Origin: Marinicella sp.
GTDB taxonomy: Bacteria > Pseudomonadota > Gammaproteobacteria > Xanthomonadales > Marinicellaceae
Assembly (NCBI GenBank): GCA_028284365.1
Contig: JANQRW010000085.1
Coordinates: 1-64,000, forward strand
Direction: 5' to 3'
Length of the DNA stretch: 64,000 nt
Position numbers and translations under genes: made by a program. The notes below the pieces were generated by a model that was given only the letters and a program-made list of their open reading frames with translations, did not search any database and had not been told where the DNA came from. Positions 52,222 to 61,329 of the stretch are shown in pieces (positions within the stretch are counted from its first letter, which is position 1; each line of letters begins with the position of its first letter).

Positions 52222-53604
52222 AGCACTGCTTGCAATGACCTTTCTGGTAGCCGCCAACGGTGCTTCGTCGTTTAATACAATCTGTCCACTGGCATTTTTT
52301 TCCACCCCTAAATTAAGCAACAGCGATTGGTATTCAGGGAACGATTTTCGCAACGCTTCTTGTTGATACAATTCAGAAAAAACATTCGTTTTTGTGATGG
52401 TGTCAAGCTTGGAAAAAAGTTGTTTCGCTGACCAACTTCGCCCTTTTCCCAAACAACAACCCTGTAAGCCACTCAGCGCATCAGATAAAGTTACTTGACC
52501 GTGGGTTTGTTGTTGCAAAGCCACTTCTGCTTTCAAGGCAATTACAGCACCACCCCAATACATTTGCATGTTATGACGGCGGTTTGATTTTTTTAAAACA
52601 GGTGCACTACTCTTAGCCGCAGACTTACTGCCACGTTCAAAACCTGCCACTAATTTGCGCCACGCTGTTTTCTCATCCAACAACCCTGTTTTTAGCCTGC
52701 TTATGTTTTGATGATAACTCGCGAAACCTTCTGATAACCACCGATCATAAGGCAAGTAAGGCGTTAACAGGTCGCTGAACTCATGTGGTGCCGTCCAATC
52801 AGCCATCAGTTGTGCTTCACTTTTATTGGCATTCACTACAAATAAGACGCCTTGACCACCACCGCGGTTCACTTGTCCCCAAGGAACCACACCACCGTGA
52901 CCATTAACCAAAATGACCAATATCTGAACATCATCCAAAGGAAAACCACCTGCCACATGAGCAACTGAACTGGCCATGGTTTTAATCCAGTGACTTAACT
53001 TTTTTTGCTTGTGCCGATAAGCTCCTGGCATGATGGCCAATCGAAGTTTAGCATCGCCCAGAGTAATCTCTTCTAATTGTAGTTCTCCAATAGCAATATA
53101 ACCATCTGAATATCGAGGACTGGGTTTCTGTTGATATGAAGTTTGCTGAACGGTTCGGTTTAACAATCGCCAAGGAGTGGATATTTTGATGTGTGAAGGG
53201 TGCTTAAAATCAACTCTTGGCATGATCCGCACACTCAAGTCATTGGGCTGCCACAACATGGCATCAATTTTTATCAGAAGCTGTTCCCCGTGCTGTTTTA
53301 ACTGTCTGGAATTAACACTTTTGGCTCTGATATCATAAGACAGACAACCGGCCTGACCATCAGCTAGTTCAATATAGCCACGATAAACCTGGGCTCTTTG
53401 GTTTTGCCATTTGATGTTGGATGAAGCTGCTTGTAACTGTCGATCATTGGCTTCAACATAATCTGGAGCTGAAACAAAACAATGTTTGACCTGAAAAATT
53501 TGTTGATCTGATAAATAATTGATGGTTATCTGGTCTGCAATCGCATTCGAGGTGATAGCAGTCAATATCGGCAGAACCAAAGTACAGTACTTTCTTTCTT
53601 GCAT
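52198..53604 (-). CDS. Gluzincin-like (M61/M1-type) periplasmic protein with altered zinc motif
   Basis: 468-residue exported protein: signal peptide (about 1-23), a beta-rich N-terminal half, and a gluzincin-type C-terminal region with TAPHEFSDLLTPYLPYDRWLSEGFASY. In M61- and M1-like peptidases the first motif is HExxH and the third ligand is the Glu of WLSEG. Here it reads HEFSD (274-278), the second histidine being an aspartate (codon GAC, one base from CAC); Glu292 is kept. It may still bind zinc through Asp, or be an inactive relative. Monocistronic; it overlaps the convergent GIY-YIG gene by 24 bases. Confidence 0.75.
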   Translation of the reverse strand: MQERKYCTLVLPILTAITSNAIADQITINYLSDQQIFQVKHCFVSAPDYVEANDRQLQAASSNIKWQNQRAQVYRGYIELADGQAGCLSYDIRAKSVNSRQLKQHGEQLLIKIDAMLWQPNDLSVRIMPRVDFKHPSHIKISTPWRLLNRTVQQTSYQQKPSPRYSDGYIAIGELQLEEITLGDAKLRLAIMPGAYRHKQKKLSHWIKTMASSVAHVAGGFPLDDVQILVILVNGHGGVVPWGQVNRGGGQGVLFVVNANKSEAQLMADWTAPHEFSDLLTPYLPYDRWLSEGFASYHQNISRLKTGLLDEKTAWRKLVAGFERGSKSAAKSSAPVLKKSNRRHNMQMYWGGAVIALKAEVALQQQTHGQVTLSDALSGLQGCCLGKGRSWSAKQLFSKLDTITKTNVFSELYQQEALRKSFPEYQSLLLNLGVEKNASGQIVLNDEAPLAATRKVIASSALALNELN

Positions 53605-53691
53605 GGTATGTTTTTATAAAGTTGCTGCCCCATAACGCTCAACCTGATAATCAGACTATAAAACTTGAAAATAATTCAATGTTTCACGATT

Positions 53692-54171
53692 TTAATCAAT
53701 AGCGCATCGATAAGCCGTGAAATACCAGACATTGATGATCAACTCATCTTGCAGTTCATAGACCGATAAACTGCATTGAGTTTGAGTCTTGCCTTCTTGG
53801 TTCTTCCAAATGGCTCGTTCAACCTGATGAATAAACTTTGCTTCTTGCTTAGATGATACGACTTCTGATTGAGCCGACGTATTTTGTATGAAATAAGTTC
53901 CAAGAAACTCAGCCAAGGCATTTTTACCTACCGTTTCCGTATAAATCTGATCATTATTGATGAACATATAGCGCACATCTTGATGAACCATGGTTAACAT
54001 GGCATCAGCATCATGTGCATTATAAGCATTAACAAATTTAACGGCCAGATTACCTGTTTTACCTTGCTGCTCCTTTTTAGTTACATTGAAATTAATGTGA
54101 CAAGCACTTAATGAGCTTAAAATAGCAAACCCCAATGTGATGGCCAAAAATACTTTAATCCGTATATTCAA
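53692..54171 (-). CDS. NTF2/SnoaL-like lipoprotein
   Basis: 159 residues: lipoprotein signal peptide with lipobox LSAC (about 21-24), then an NTF2-like alpha+beta domain (AVKFVNAYNAHDADAMLTMVHQDVRYMF, read in parts, through to VWYFTAYRCAID). This fold is used for small-molecule binding or as an enzyme core; no catalytic residues can be assigned. The start must be TTG 54171: a stop codon lies three codons upstream, and later starts would lose the basic n-region of the signal. It begins 17 bases inside dolP, so it belongs to that operon. Confidence 0.75.
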   Translation of the reverse strand: MNIRIKVFLAITLGFAILSSLSACHINFNVTKKEQQGKTGNLAVKFVNAYNAHDADAMLTMVHQDVRYMFINNDQIYTETVGKNALAEFLGTYFIQNTSAQSEVVSSKQEAKFIHQVERAIWKNQEGKTQTQCSLSVYELQDELIINVWYFTAYRCAID

Positions 54172-54745
54172 AAATCTTTACCACTCTATCAACGCCACGT
54201 AAGTGTCTGATTCGCTCAACCACTGCATCTGCCTCATCGCGACTTACTATACCCATCAAGTACACTTCACGATTTGCGGTAGTGATGTGCACACGAGTTG
54301 GATCAAAACCTTCCATATTAATTTTCAACAAAGATGCTTTGGCTTTTGAACCTAAATAACTGTCTTTACTGCGTTTACCAATGTGTGGAATTTCATCAAC
54401 CAATTTCAACTCATTGACCACATTGATCACACCATCCTTGATCGCGGCAGCATCTTCCGCCTTGATGCGATCATCTTGGCTTTTAACTTCACCAGCCAAC
54501 AAAACCACACCGTTGTATGATTCAACTTTGATGCGGCTATCGTCCACCAGTGATTTTCTGATTTCATTTTTAACACTTGCCATAATGATTTTATCATCTA
54601 AAACCTGGCCGGCAGTGCGGCGATCGTGAGCAATATTAACACCGGTGACTATAGCACCCCCGATTAAAACTGGTGCACAAGCAGTTAAACCACTCAGTAA
54701 AAATAAGCCCAAGATGCCAGCTTTGATGATTTGGGTAGGTTTCAT
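54155..54745 (-). CDS. dolP: Dual BON-domain outer-membrane lipoprotein DolP
   Basis: 196-residue lipoprotein: signal peptide with lipobox LTAC, then two BON domains (about 45-115 and 120-190) with VESYNGVVLLAGEVKSQDD and VHITTANREVYLMGIV. DolP (formerly YraP) supports outer-membrane integrity and the BAM complex in enterics. ATG 54745 has GAGGA 8 bases upstream; the in-frame ATG at 54760 has none. It follows yraN as in E. coli, but the diaA gene usually between them is missing. Confidence 0.9.
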   Translation of the reverse strand: MKPTQIIKAGILGLFLLSGLTACAPVLIGGAIVTGVNIAHDRRTAGQVLDDKIIMASVKNEIRKSLVDDSRIKVESYNGVVLLAGEVKSQDDRIKAEDAAAIKDGVINVVNELKLVDEIPHIGKRSKDSYLGSKAKASLLKINMEGFDPTRVHITTANREVYLMGIVSRDEADAVVERIRHLRGVDRVVKIFEYTD

Positions 54746-54799
54746 TGTTTCATTCCTCATTGATATATATTGTATTTGACACTTTGGACAAACAAGAAT

Positions 54800-55207
54800 T
54801 CAGTAAAAAGCGTGTTTTAACCAAGTAACCTGATTATCGTTTAAATGTTGATCAATAGCGACCACATCAAAACGTAAATCCACTTGATCTGATAATTGTT
54901 GTCGTTGTAGATACAACTGCGCTGTTCTAATGATTTTTTGCTGCTTGCTTTTGGTAACTGTCTCAGCAGCATGTGCCCAATCATTACGGGCCCTGTATTT
55001 CACTTCAACAAACACCAATGTTTGCTCATCACGCATAATTAAATCAATTTCACCCAACCTGGTGTTGTAATTTTTTTGTAATAACTTCAACCCTTGATGC
55101 TTCAAGTATTTTGCGGCAAAAGTCTCTGCTTTTAAGCCTTGATTCAACTTATCGTCAGATTTAACTAAGGTAAGGCAACGATAGAGCCATTGTTGTATTG
55201 TGCCCAC
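54800..55207 (-). CDS. yraN: YraN/UPF0102 endonuclease-like protein
   Basis: 135 residues with the restriction-endonuclease-like core of UPF0102: LKAETFAAKYLKHQG, NYNTRLGEIDLIMRDE and LVFVEVKYRARN, which supply the E/D-ExK-type acidic residues and lysine. Cellular role unproven; recombination functions have been suggested for relatives. The start is GTG 55207 with GAGG 6 bases upstream; the first 43 bases lie inside the lpoA 3' end. Confidence 0.9.
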   Translation of the reverse strand: MGTIQQWLYRCLTLVKSDDKLNQGLKAETFAAKYLKHQGLKLLQKNYNTRLGEIDLIMRDEQTLVFVEVKYRARNDWAHAAETVTKSKQQKIIRTAQLYLQRQQLSDQVDLRFDVVAIDQHLNDNQVTWLKHAFY

Positions 55208-56934
55208 TTAAGACCTCTTCTGAATTGTCCATCAAAACCTAAATTAATCTTTCCGGTTAAACCATCTATAACACCTGTGTTCAAACGACTCATCCACTGT
55301 AACCGAGTAATTAATTGATAAGCATCAAAACCAAGTGCAAATAATTTTTTACTGGAAGTTATTCGATTCAAGTCAAAAGGTAGAATTTCCATGAGTTGAC
55401 TGCTGGGCAATTCTATTGGGCTGATGGCAAATTTCACCCCTTGTAAATCACGGTTGTGTTGCTCATTGTTCAGGCCATTAAACACATGCGAAGTGGCATA
55501 AACTGGCACCTCACCTGCATGGTGAAATTTTAATTGTGGCACTATCAGGCGTGCGAATTCAGGTCGTGCCGCCAAAAAGATTGCATCCATATCAGACCGA
55601 ACCACTTCATCCGATGACAAATCTGTTTTCAAGAAGCCTTGTAAGTTCTTGGCCCTGAGTTGACTCTCAATCAAGCCCAAAGATTTTCTGAGTTGAGCAG
55701 AGTAATCATTTTGTTCAGCCTGGAAGTAGCTGTTATCAATGATCTGGCCTCCCAAGTCCACAAAACGCTGTGCAAAAGCCTGAGTCATGCGCTCTCCCCA
55801 AGGTTCATTCGGGGCTATAATAAAAACGCGTCTTTGGCCATCCTCATACATGCGCTCAGCAGCTTGCTGTGCTTCACCTTCGGGAGACAGGGTAAACTGA
55901 AAATGATCGGACTCTGATTGGTTCAGCAAAACCACTGGTATCGCTGGCGCGGGCATCTGCTCCACCATCCCAATTGAAGCTTTGTCCAATGGCCCAATGA
56001 TCATATCGACCCCATTTTCCTGTGCGGCATACCATGCAGTCGATAAGTTCTCAGCCTGGCTACCTGTGTCATAAAATTGCAACTCATATTCGTTAAGTTC
56101 ATCCGCCACTGATGCTGTAAGCATGCCTCTTTGGACTGCCTTTGCTGCGGATGAAAACCGGCCTGATAGTGGCAATAGCACAGCCACAGTCTGTTGTGTT
56201 TTCACCTCGTTCATATCGAGGAAATACTGTCCCGCAGGGTGTTCAGGCCATTGCAAACTCCAATTGGCACCTGAGATACCATCAGCGCCAAAATTGACAT
56301 AAGCAGCTTCAAGCCAACCTTGAGTAATGGTATCGTAAGTGGCATCACCAATCGCTAAAATCAAATCATCTTCCTTGATGCGAATTAAGTTGTTAACAAT
56401 TTGATTACGCCAAACCTGATTCATTAATTCATCATCAGCCAAACGTTCCAATTGCACCAAAGCTGCAACAGACTCTAAATACTTTTTATTGGTTTGTAAG
56501 CATTGGGCACGTATTTGCCAATACCTGTGTTGCCAAGCGGCGTTCAGATTATGAATGTCAACTTGGTCAGTTTGTGCAATCGCTTGGGCACAATGATCCT
56601 CCTCTGCTGACAATTCAGCCTCAATTATTTTAACTTCAGAGGCTTGTGTATTTGGTTCATTCAATAATTTCCACACTTGAGTCACTTCACCCAAGTGTTT
56701 CCAGGAATCCAGCAAAGCGATATAAACTTCAACATCGTTATTATTGCGGTTCCATGCTTGTGTCAACAAGTCGGTAGCAGCAAAGTAATCTTGCTGTTCA
56801 TACAGGGCCAAGCCGGCCATCTTGGCCTTGTCATTCGTTGGTTTCACCCTTGGCCCTGATGGACCAGATCCACATGCAGCCAAAATCAAGGCAAAAACAC
56901 AAAATAACGACGTATTTTTAATAAATCTATTCAT
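55165..56934 (-). CDS. lpoA: Penicillin-binding protein activator LpoA
   Basis: 589-residue outer-membrane lipoprotein that activates the peptidoglycan synthase PBP1A. It has lipobox LAAC (18-21), an N-terminal TPR-like helical region (about 30-235), and a C-terminal periplasmic-binding-protein fold (VAVLLPLSGRFSSAAKAVQRG, MIIGPLDKAS, VFIIAPNEPWGERM). It is divergent from rsmI and leads an lpoA-yraN-dolP-lipoprotein operon, the enterobacterial arrangement minus diaA. Confidence 0.92.
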   Translation of the reverse strand: MNRFIKNTSLFCVFALILAACGSGPSGPRVKPTNDKAKMAGLALYEQQDYFAATDLLTQAWNRNNNDVEVYIALLDSWKHLGEVTQVWKLLNEPNTQASEVKIIEAELSAEEDHCAQAIAQTDQVDIHNLNAAWQHRYWQIRAQCLQTNKKYLESVAALVQLERLADDELMNQVWRNQIVNNLIRIKEDDLILAIGDATYDTITQGWLEAAYVNFGADGISGANWSLQWPEHPAGQYFLDMNEVKTQQTVAVLLPLSGRFSSAAKAVQRGMLTASVADELNEYELQFYDTGSQAENLSTAWYAAQENGVDMIIGPLDKASIGMVEQMPAPAIPVVLLNQSESDHFQFTLSPEGEAQQAAERMYEDGQRRVFIIAPNEPWGERMTQAFAQRFVDLGGQIIDNSYFQAEQNDYSAQLRKSLGLIESQLRAKNLQGFLKTDLSSDEVVRSDMDAIFLAARPEFARLIVPQLKFHHAGEVPVYATSHVFNGLNNEQHNRDLQGVKFAISPIELPSSQLMEILPFDLNRITSSKKLFALGFDAYQLITRLQWMSRLNTGVIDGLTGKINLGFDGQFRRGLKWAQYNNGSIVALP

Positions 56935-56974
56935 AGTTAGGATTTTAACCCAGAAATCATTAAAATACTGTTCG

Positions 56975-57829
56975 ATGAATCAATCTTGTGCAACAGAATC
57001 TGGTACGCTGTATGTTATTGCCACCCCTATTGGTAACCTCAAAGACATTACTATACGTGCCTTAGAGGTCCTAAAACAGTGTGATTTAGTGGCTTGTGAA
57101 GATACCCGCCACAGCCAACGGTTGTTCCAAGCACACAACATCCATACCAAAACTGTGGCTTTACATCAGCACAATGAAAACCATCAATCACAAAAATTCA
57201 TTGATCAATTACTGGATGGTAAGAACCTTGCCTTAGTTTCTGACGCTGGTACACCACTGATCAGTGACCCAGGTTTCCCACTGTTGCTGTTGGCGCATGA
57301 AAACCACATCAAAGTGGTACCTATTCCAGGGCCATCAGCACTGATTGCACTGCTTTCGGTAGCTGCCATCAACACCCAACCTTTTGTGTTTCATGGTTTT
57401 TTACCAGCCAAACCGAAACAACGATTGGCTGAGTATGAATCATGGTTAGATACCAACGCTACCCATGTTTTTTATGAATCATCCCATCGAATCGTTGGTT
57501 CAATCAAACAATTGGTTACTGTGTTTGGCGTTGATGCCGAAATCGCCATGGGTCGTGAACTCACCAAAACCTATGAACAAATATTCAAAGGCCAGGCAGC
57601 TGAGTTGTTGCAACTAATTGAAGATAACAACCACCACCAGAAAGGCGAGTTCGTACTTGCAGTACACAATAAAATCAAACCATCAACAAATGAGATCGGA
57701 AAAAAACCTGCAGAACTTATACAACACCTTCAACCACTGTTACCACCAAAAACTGTGGCTAAAATAGTCGCTGACCATTACCAACTCAATAAAAAGCTGG
57801 TTTATCAATTTATTTTGAACCTAGAATAA
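56975..57829 (+). CDS. rsmI: 16S rRNA (cytidine1402-2'-O)-methyltransferase
   Basis: 284-residue SAM-dependent methyltransferase of the tetrapyrrole-methylase fold. Marks: LYVIATPIGNLKDITIRAL, CEDTRHSQRL, LVSDAGTPLISDPGF and IPGPSALIALLSVA. It methylates C1402 of 16S rRNA together with RsmH. The frame is open for 51 codons upstream, but that stretch is antisense to the lpoA start; ATG 56975 fits the family. Its 3' end overlaps the convergent glycosyltransferase gene by 20 bases. Confidence 0.95.
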   Translation: MNQSCATESGTLYVIATPIGNLKDITIRALEVLKQCDLVACEDTRHSQRLFQAHNIHTKTVALHQHNENHQSQKFIDQLLDGKNLALVSDAGTPLISDPGFPLLLLAHENHIKVVPIPGPSALIALLSVAAINTQPFVFHGFLPAKPKQRLAEYESWLDTNATHVFYESSHRIVGSIKQLVTVFGVDAEIAMGRELTKTYEQIFKGQAAELLQLIEDNNHHQKGEFVLAVHNKIKPSTNEIGKKPAELIQHLQPLLPPKTVAKIVADHYQLNKKLVYQFILNLE

Positions 57830-58625
57830 ACCGAGCAATCTGGTATTCCCAATGAGGGCGATGCTTTAACAAATAGCGCAACAACCCTCTTCGCTTCCAA
57901 GCCGTTACTTGTTTGGTGTCGACTGATGACTGGCCTTTCAAATGTTTAACTTCAATGTTAGGTGCATAAAGCACATCTAGATCTTGTGCCTTGATCCTGG
58001 CAAATAAGTCTAAATCCTCAAAATGTAATGGAAAACCTTCATCATAACCACCTAACTGTTCGAAATGCTGTCGCTTAATGACCACGCAAGCCCCATTGAC
58101 CGCTTCAACGTTTTGTACCTCAGCAAATAAGCCATCATCATTGATATTGATACCTCGCAAGCCCGGGACTTTACTGAGCTTTGTCATATGGAAAAAAATT
58201 CGCCAGAATGTCGGTAGACGTCGACGTGTTGCAGCCTGAATAGAACCATCTTCATTCATAACACGACAACCAATCAATGCTGCTGCTTTATGATTGAGTA
58301 AGGTATTGCTTAATTCTTGAAGTTGTTGCGAACTGACAAAACAATCTGGATTAACAAAAGCGAGGCAATCTGCCTCACCTAGTTCAGCACCTTGATTACA
58401 GGCTTTAGCAAATCCTACATTGGTAGGGTTCCTAACAACAGTCAATTGTGAAAAAGCATTTGATTTTTCGATGTCAGCTAATGAATCATCTGTTGAATTG
58501 TTGTCAACAACCACAGTTTGAAATACTTCTTCACCAGCAGAAGTAAACATTGAGAGACATTGTTTTAAAGCATCACCAGCGTTGTAATTAACAACCACCA
58601 CATCTAATGCTTTAGCTGAATTCAT
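57810..58625 (-). CDS. Family 2 glycosyltransferase (rhamnosyltransferase-like)
   Basis: 271 residues of GT-A fold: VVVVNYNAGDALKQCL, VVVDNNSTDDS and FVNPDCF (DxD equivalent NPDC), GGYDEGFPLHFEDLDLFAR with the catalytic-base region, and ATRRRLPT. It resembles WbbL-type rhamnosyltransferases of O-antigen clusters; the sugar is not readable. ATG 58625 overlaps the stop of the 604-residue gene by four bases. Last gene of the polysaccharide cluster. Confidence 0.9.
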   Translation of the reverse strand: MNSAKALDVVVVNYNAGDALKQCLSMFTSAGEEVFQTVVVDNNSTDDSLADIEKSNAFSQLTVVRNPTNVGFAKACNQGAELGEADCLAFVNPDCFVSSQQLQELSNTLLNHKAAALIGCRVMNEDGSIQAATRRRLPTFWRIFFHMTKLSKVPGLRGININDDGLFAEVQNVEAVNGACVVIKRQHFEQLGGYDEGFPLHFEDLDLFARIKAQDLDVLYAPNIEVKHLKGQSSVDTKQVTAWKRRGLLRYLLKHRPHWEYQIARFILGSK

Positions 58626-60436
58626 TGTCCCAAACAAAATGCCCACAGTTTTGGCCACACTTCCATAGCAACAACCACTTCTTTCAAATCATGTCGAACT
58701 TTAGCAATACAAGATTCCAGATCCATGGTTTCATCCCAGTCACTGAGCACTGGAGACTGGTTTGACTTGATCGCTTTACCATTGGCCTGAATGATTTCAC
58801 GCACATCAGCTTGCCAGTAAATTGGGGCATCAGGAACCTGATCGGTGATGTTTTGTAATGACATCACTAAATCCGAACGGGTTTTGGTCATGTACTCTTG
58901 CAAACGATTGGCCAAAGCTTGGTCAGAACCAGTCCTTAAATCCTCGATCGATGCTTTTATGCTTGCATAACGGGCATTAACATCACGCGAGTAAATATTA
59001 CTGAAAATAGAGGACACATAATCTGCTACAAAGCTATTAAAATTAGGCCTCCTGGCTATGTGATTGAAACTGCTTCGATCACGTTTACTCACTTGGATGT
59101 GCCCCATCATAAAAGGAAAATGCAACGACACCTGATCCGGGTAACAACCCATCATCATACAGTTAAAAAAATGATCTTCATTTTTATTGATGGGCATGAC
59201 AAAAGGAGTCAAGGTACTGTTGTCTATGGTGGATGGTGAAAAATTAGACAAATGCAAGGCTTGATAACTGGGTGAATAGTGCATCAAATGTGATGCTTCG
59301 ATATTTTCTAAATAAGTTTCACGGTCTTGCCAGAACTCTTCCCTTTGTTCACCTTCAAGCAAATACAACCAGTAATTACTCTCAGCACGTGGACTGCCCC
59401 AGGTACCGTTACAAGTAGATTTGACCATTGAGTTTTCATTTAAACGATCTAAATCCATCAAACGCCAACCATACAATGAAGTTGGTTTGACTGTTTCCTC
59501 TTGTGCTAACCAATGACCAAAATGATTGCCACAAGCTGCAATCATTTGCTCCAAAACTGGTTCTCCTATGACTTCGCTTTTTGCTTTGATATCACGCACT
59601 GATAATGCAAAACCAACATCCAAACTGGAGTGATCTGCTAAGTTAATTTGCTGGTCATCATATTTCGATGCTTTGCGTGGCTGGATCAAATAGTCATCGT
59701 CATAAAACGAGAATTTTTTACCCGCCAATACTAGCAATGCCAAATTCCAAACACGACCACCAGTAAATCCCTCTCGTTCTGATAGCAACCAATCAATCGT
59801 TGATTGATCTTGTTCGAATTCATCCTTGAGCATGTTAACAAACTGTTTTTGCCAAGAGTGGCCGTGATATTTCACATTCAATTGTGAATTTTGACAGATT
59901 TTTTGATTGGCTTCTTGTGATTTGGTATCAGGGGAGTCATCAAATACCAACACTGTTTCATTAGTGCTTTCTTGATTATTGCTTGATTCATTATAAGCAA
60001 CCAATGATTCTAATAAACGCTGTAAATTATCAGGTCTCTGACAAGTTCTGATAACCATTCCAGCATAAGAAACATTTCTGGGGTTACTGTGTTGCTGTTT
60101 AATTTTAGTTAACCAATCATCTGCGCTAATTAGTAAACCTTTATCTTTTAAAAAACCCAGCACTTTTTCAATGGCTGCTTTTTGGCCTTTTAAATCTGGC
60201 AGATTGGCTTCAATTGCGCCGACATGTTCATGCATGGGTTTAAACTGCTGTGTTAATCCCATGGCCTGTAAAACTTGCATGGTCATCACATGATTCTCAC
60301 CATTTTGATGATCCATGAACACCAATTCTTCTTTTGATAGTTGTTGAACCGTACCAGAAACAGAAGCATACAGTGTCGGGTCTAACGGCTCAGCTTTACT
60401 GATTTGTTGTTCACCAAAATTAAATTCAAATTCCAT
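58622..60436 (-). CDS. 604-residue winged-helix/glycosyltransferase-like protein of surface-polysaccharide cluster
   Basis: I do not recognise an assigned family. The N-terminal 110 residues look like a small winged-helix domain (VMTMQVLQAMGLTQQF, then KAAIEKVLGFLKDKGLLIS). The next part begins like a GT-A glycosyltransferase: MVIRTCQRPDNLQRLLESL (127-145), VFDDSPD (164-170), GFTGGRVWNLALLVLAGKK and FSFYDDDYL (acidic triplet 246-248) as a possible metal-binding DxD. The rest is long, with many Asn, Trp and Tyr and no repeats. No membrane helix or signal peptide. Position between a methyltransferase and a GT2 gene, with a 2-base gap on one side and ATGA overlap on the other, ties it to polysaccharide synthesis. 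Confidence 0.65.
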   Translation of the reverse strand: MEFEFNFGEQQISKAEPLDPTLYASVSGTVQQLSKEELVFMDHQNGENHVMTMQVLQAMGLTQQFKPMHEHVGAIEANLPDLKGQKAAIEKVLGFLKDKGLLISADDWLTKIKQQHSNPRNVSYAGMVIRTCQRPDNLQRLLESLVAYNESSNNQESTNETVLVFDDSPDTKSQEANQKICQNSQLNVKYHGHSWQKQFVNMLKDEFEQDQSTIDWLLSEREGFTGGRVWNLALLVLAGKKFSFYDDDYLIQPRKASKYDDQQINLADHSSLDVGFALSVRDIKAKSEVIGEPVLEQMIAACGNHFGHWLAQEETVKPTSLYGWRLMDLDRLNENSMVKSTCNGTWGSPRAESNYWLYLLEGEQREEFWQDRETYLENIEASHLMHYSPSYQALHLSNFSPSTIDNSTLTPFVMPINKNEDHFFNCMMMGCYPDQVSLHFPFMMGHIQVSKRDRSSFNHIARRPNFNSFVADYVSSIFSNIYSRDVNARYASIKASIEDLRTGSDQALANRLQEYMTKTRSDLVMSLQNITDQVPDAPIYWQADVREIIQANGKAIKSNQSPVLSDWDETMDLESCIAKVRHDLKEVVVAMEVWPKLWAFCLGQ

Positions 60437-60438
60437 GA

Positions 60439-61329
60439 TTATTTCCTACCAAACCATTTGATGCATCGACCAATGATTGGATGTTTCAGCCAGTCTTGTT
60501 GTTGTTGAGTCAACGCTTTACAATTATTTTCAGCTTTGATATGAGCCCGAATAACTGCATTGTAATGCCCATATATTTGTTCAGATTGCTCAGCAAAATT
60601 GTAAAAGTCATGTCCAGCCTGTTGCTCAAGTTCAACATCACTGGCAGCTACTATCAGATATATGGGGTTGAACAGAGGTTTATTAAACACTTGATTGGCA
60701 TCATTAAGAAAATCAAACTGCAAGGTTTTAGGCTCAATATTTAAGCGCCAAATCGCTGATGAAAACATCAACTTCTGACCGAAATATTGGCTGTGTTTAA
60801 ACGTCTTTGAAATCAGCTGTTTAAATTCATCTACATACAACTCTTTCACATGGTATTCATTGTTAAAACCTGTTTTATCAGAGTATTCAAGTTTGTCTGG
60901 GGTAGAGATTAACAGCACCCCTTCCGGTTTCAAAACACGTTTGAATTCTGCCACCAATTGATCGTGTTGGGCTAAATGTTCCAGCGTCTCAAAAGAAACC
61001 ACCACATCAAAGGTGTCATCTGCAAATTTAAGTTTCAGTACATCACTTTTTTGGTAGCTGAGGTTGTCTTCTTGATATGTGTTGGCAGCATGTTTAATGG
61101 CAGCTTCATCAATGTCTACCCCAACAACTGCCTGGGCTTTTTGTGACAACAGATGTGTACCATATCCTTCACCACAAGCAGCATCTAATACTTTTTTACC
61201 TGCCACCCAATCCAAAGCCATGGTATAGCGATGGTAATGCTCATACCAAATTTCTCGCTCACAGTCCGGCAAGAACCGTTCGCCTGTAAAAGTTAAACCA
61301 CTTTCTGACATCTCTTCTGGGCTTTTCAA
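60439..61329 (-). CDS. SAM-dependent methyltransferase of surface-polysaccharide cluster
   Basis: 296 residues, class I methyltransferase. Motif I is VLDAACGEGYGTHLL, motif II VVGVDIDE, motif IV FDVVVSFETLEHL, with LKPEGVLLISTPDK after it. It may cap or modify a glycan chain, as methyltransferases in ABC-exported O-antigen clusters do; the target is inferred from context only. ATG 61329 overlaps the upstream GT2 stop by four bases; an in-frame ATG six codons later is also possible. Confidence 0.87.
   Translation of the reverse strand: MKSPEEMSESGLTFTGERFLPDCEREIWYEHYHRYTMALDWVAGKKVLDAACGEGYGTHLLSQKAQAVVGVDIDEAAIKHAANTYQEDNLSYQKSDVLKLKFADDTFDVVVSFETLEHLAQHDQLVAEFKRVLKPEGVLLISTPDKLEYSDKTGFNNEYHVKELYVDEFKQLISKTFKHSQYFGQKLMFSSAIWRLNIEPKTLQFDFLNDANQVFNKPLFNPIYLIVAASDVELEQQAGHDFYNFAEQSEQIYGHYNAVIRAHIKAENNCKALTQQQQDWLKHPIIGRCIKWFGRK

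Noticed and set aside
56822-56974. 51-codon N-terminal extension of RsmI
   Set aside because: It is antisense to the lpoA start and promoter region, and the family N-terminus begins at ATG 56975.
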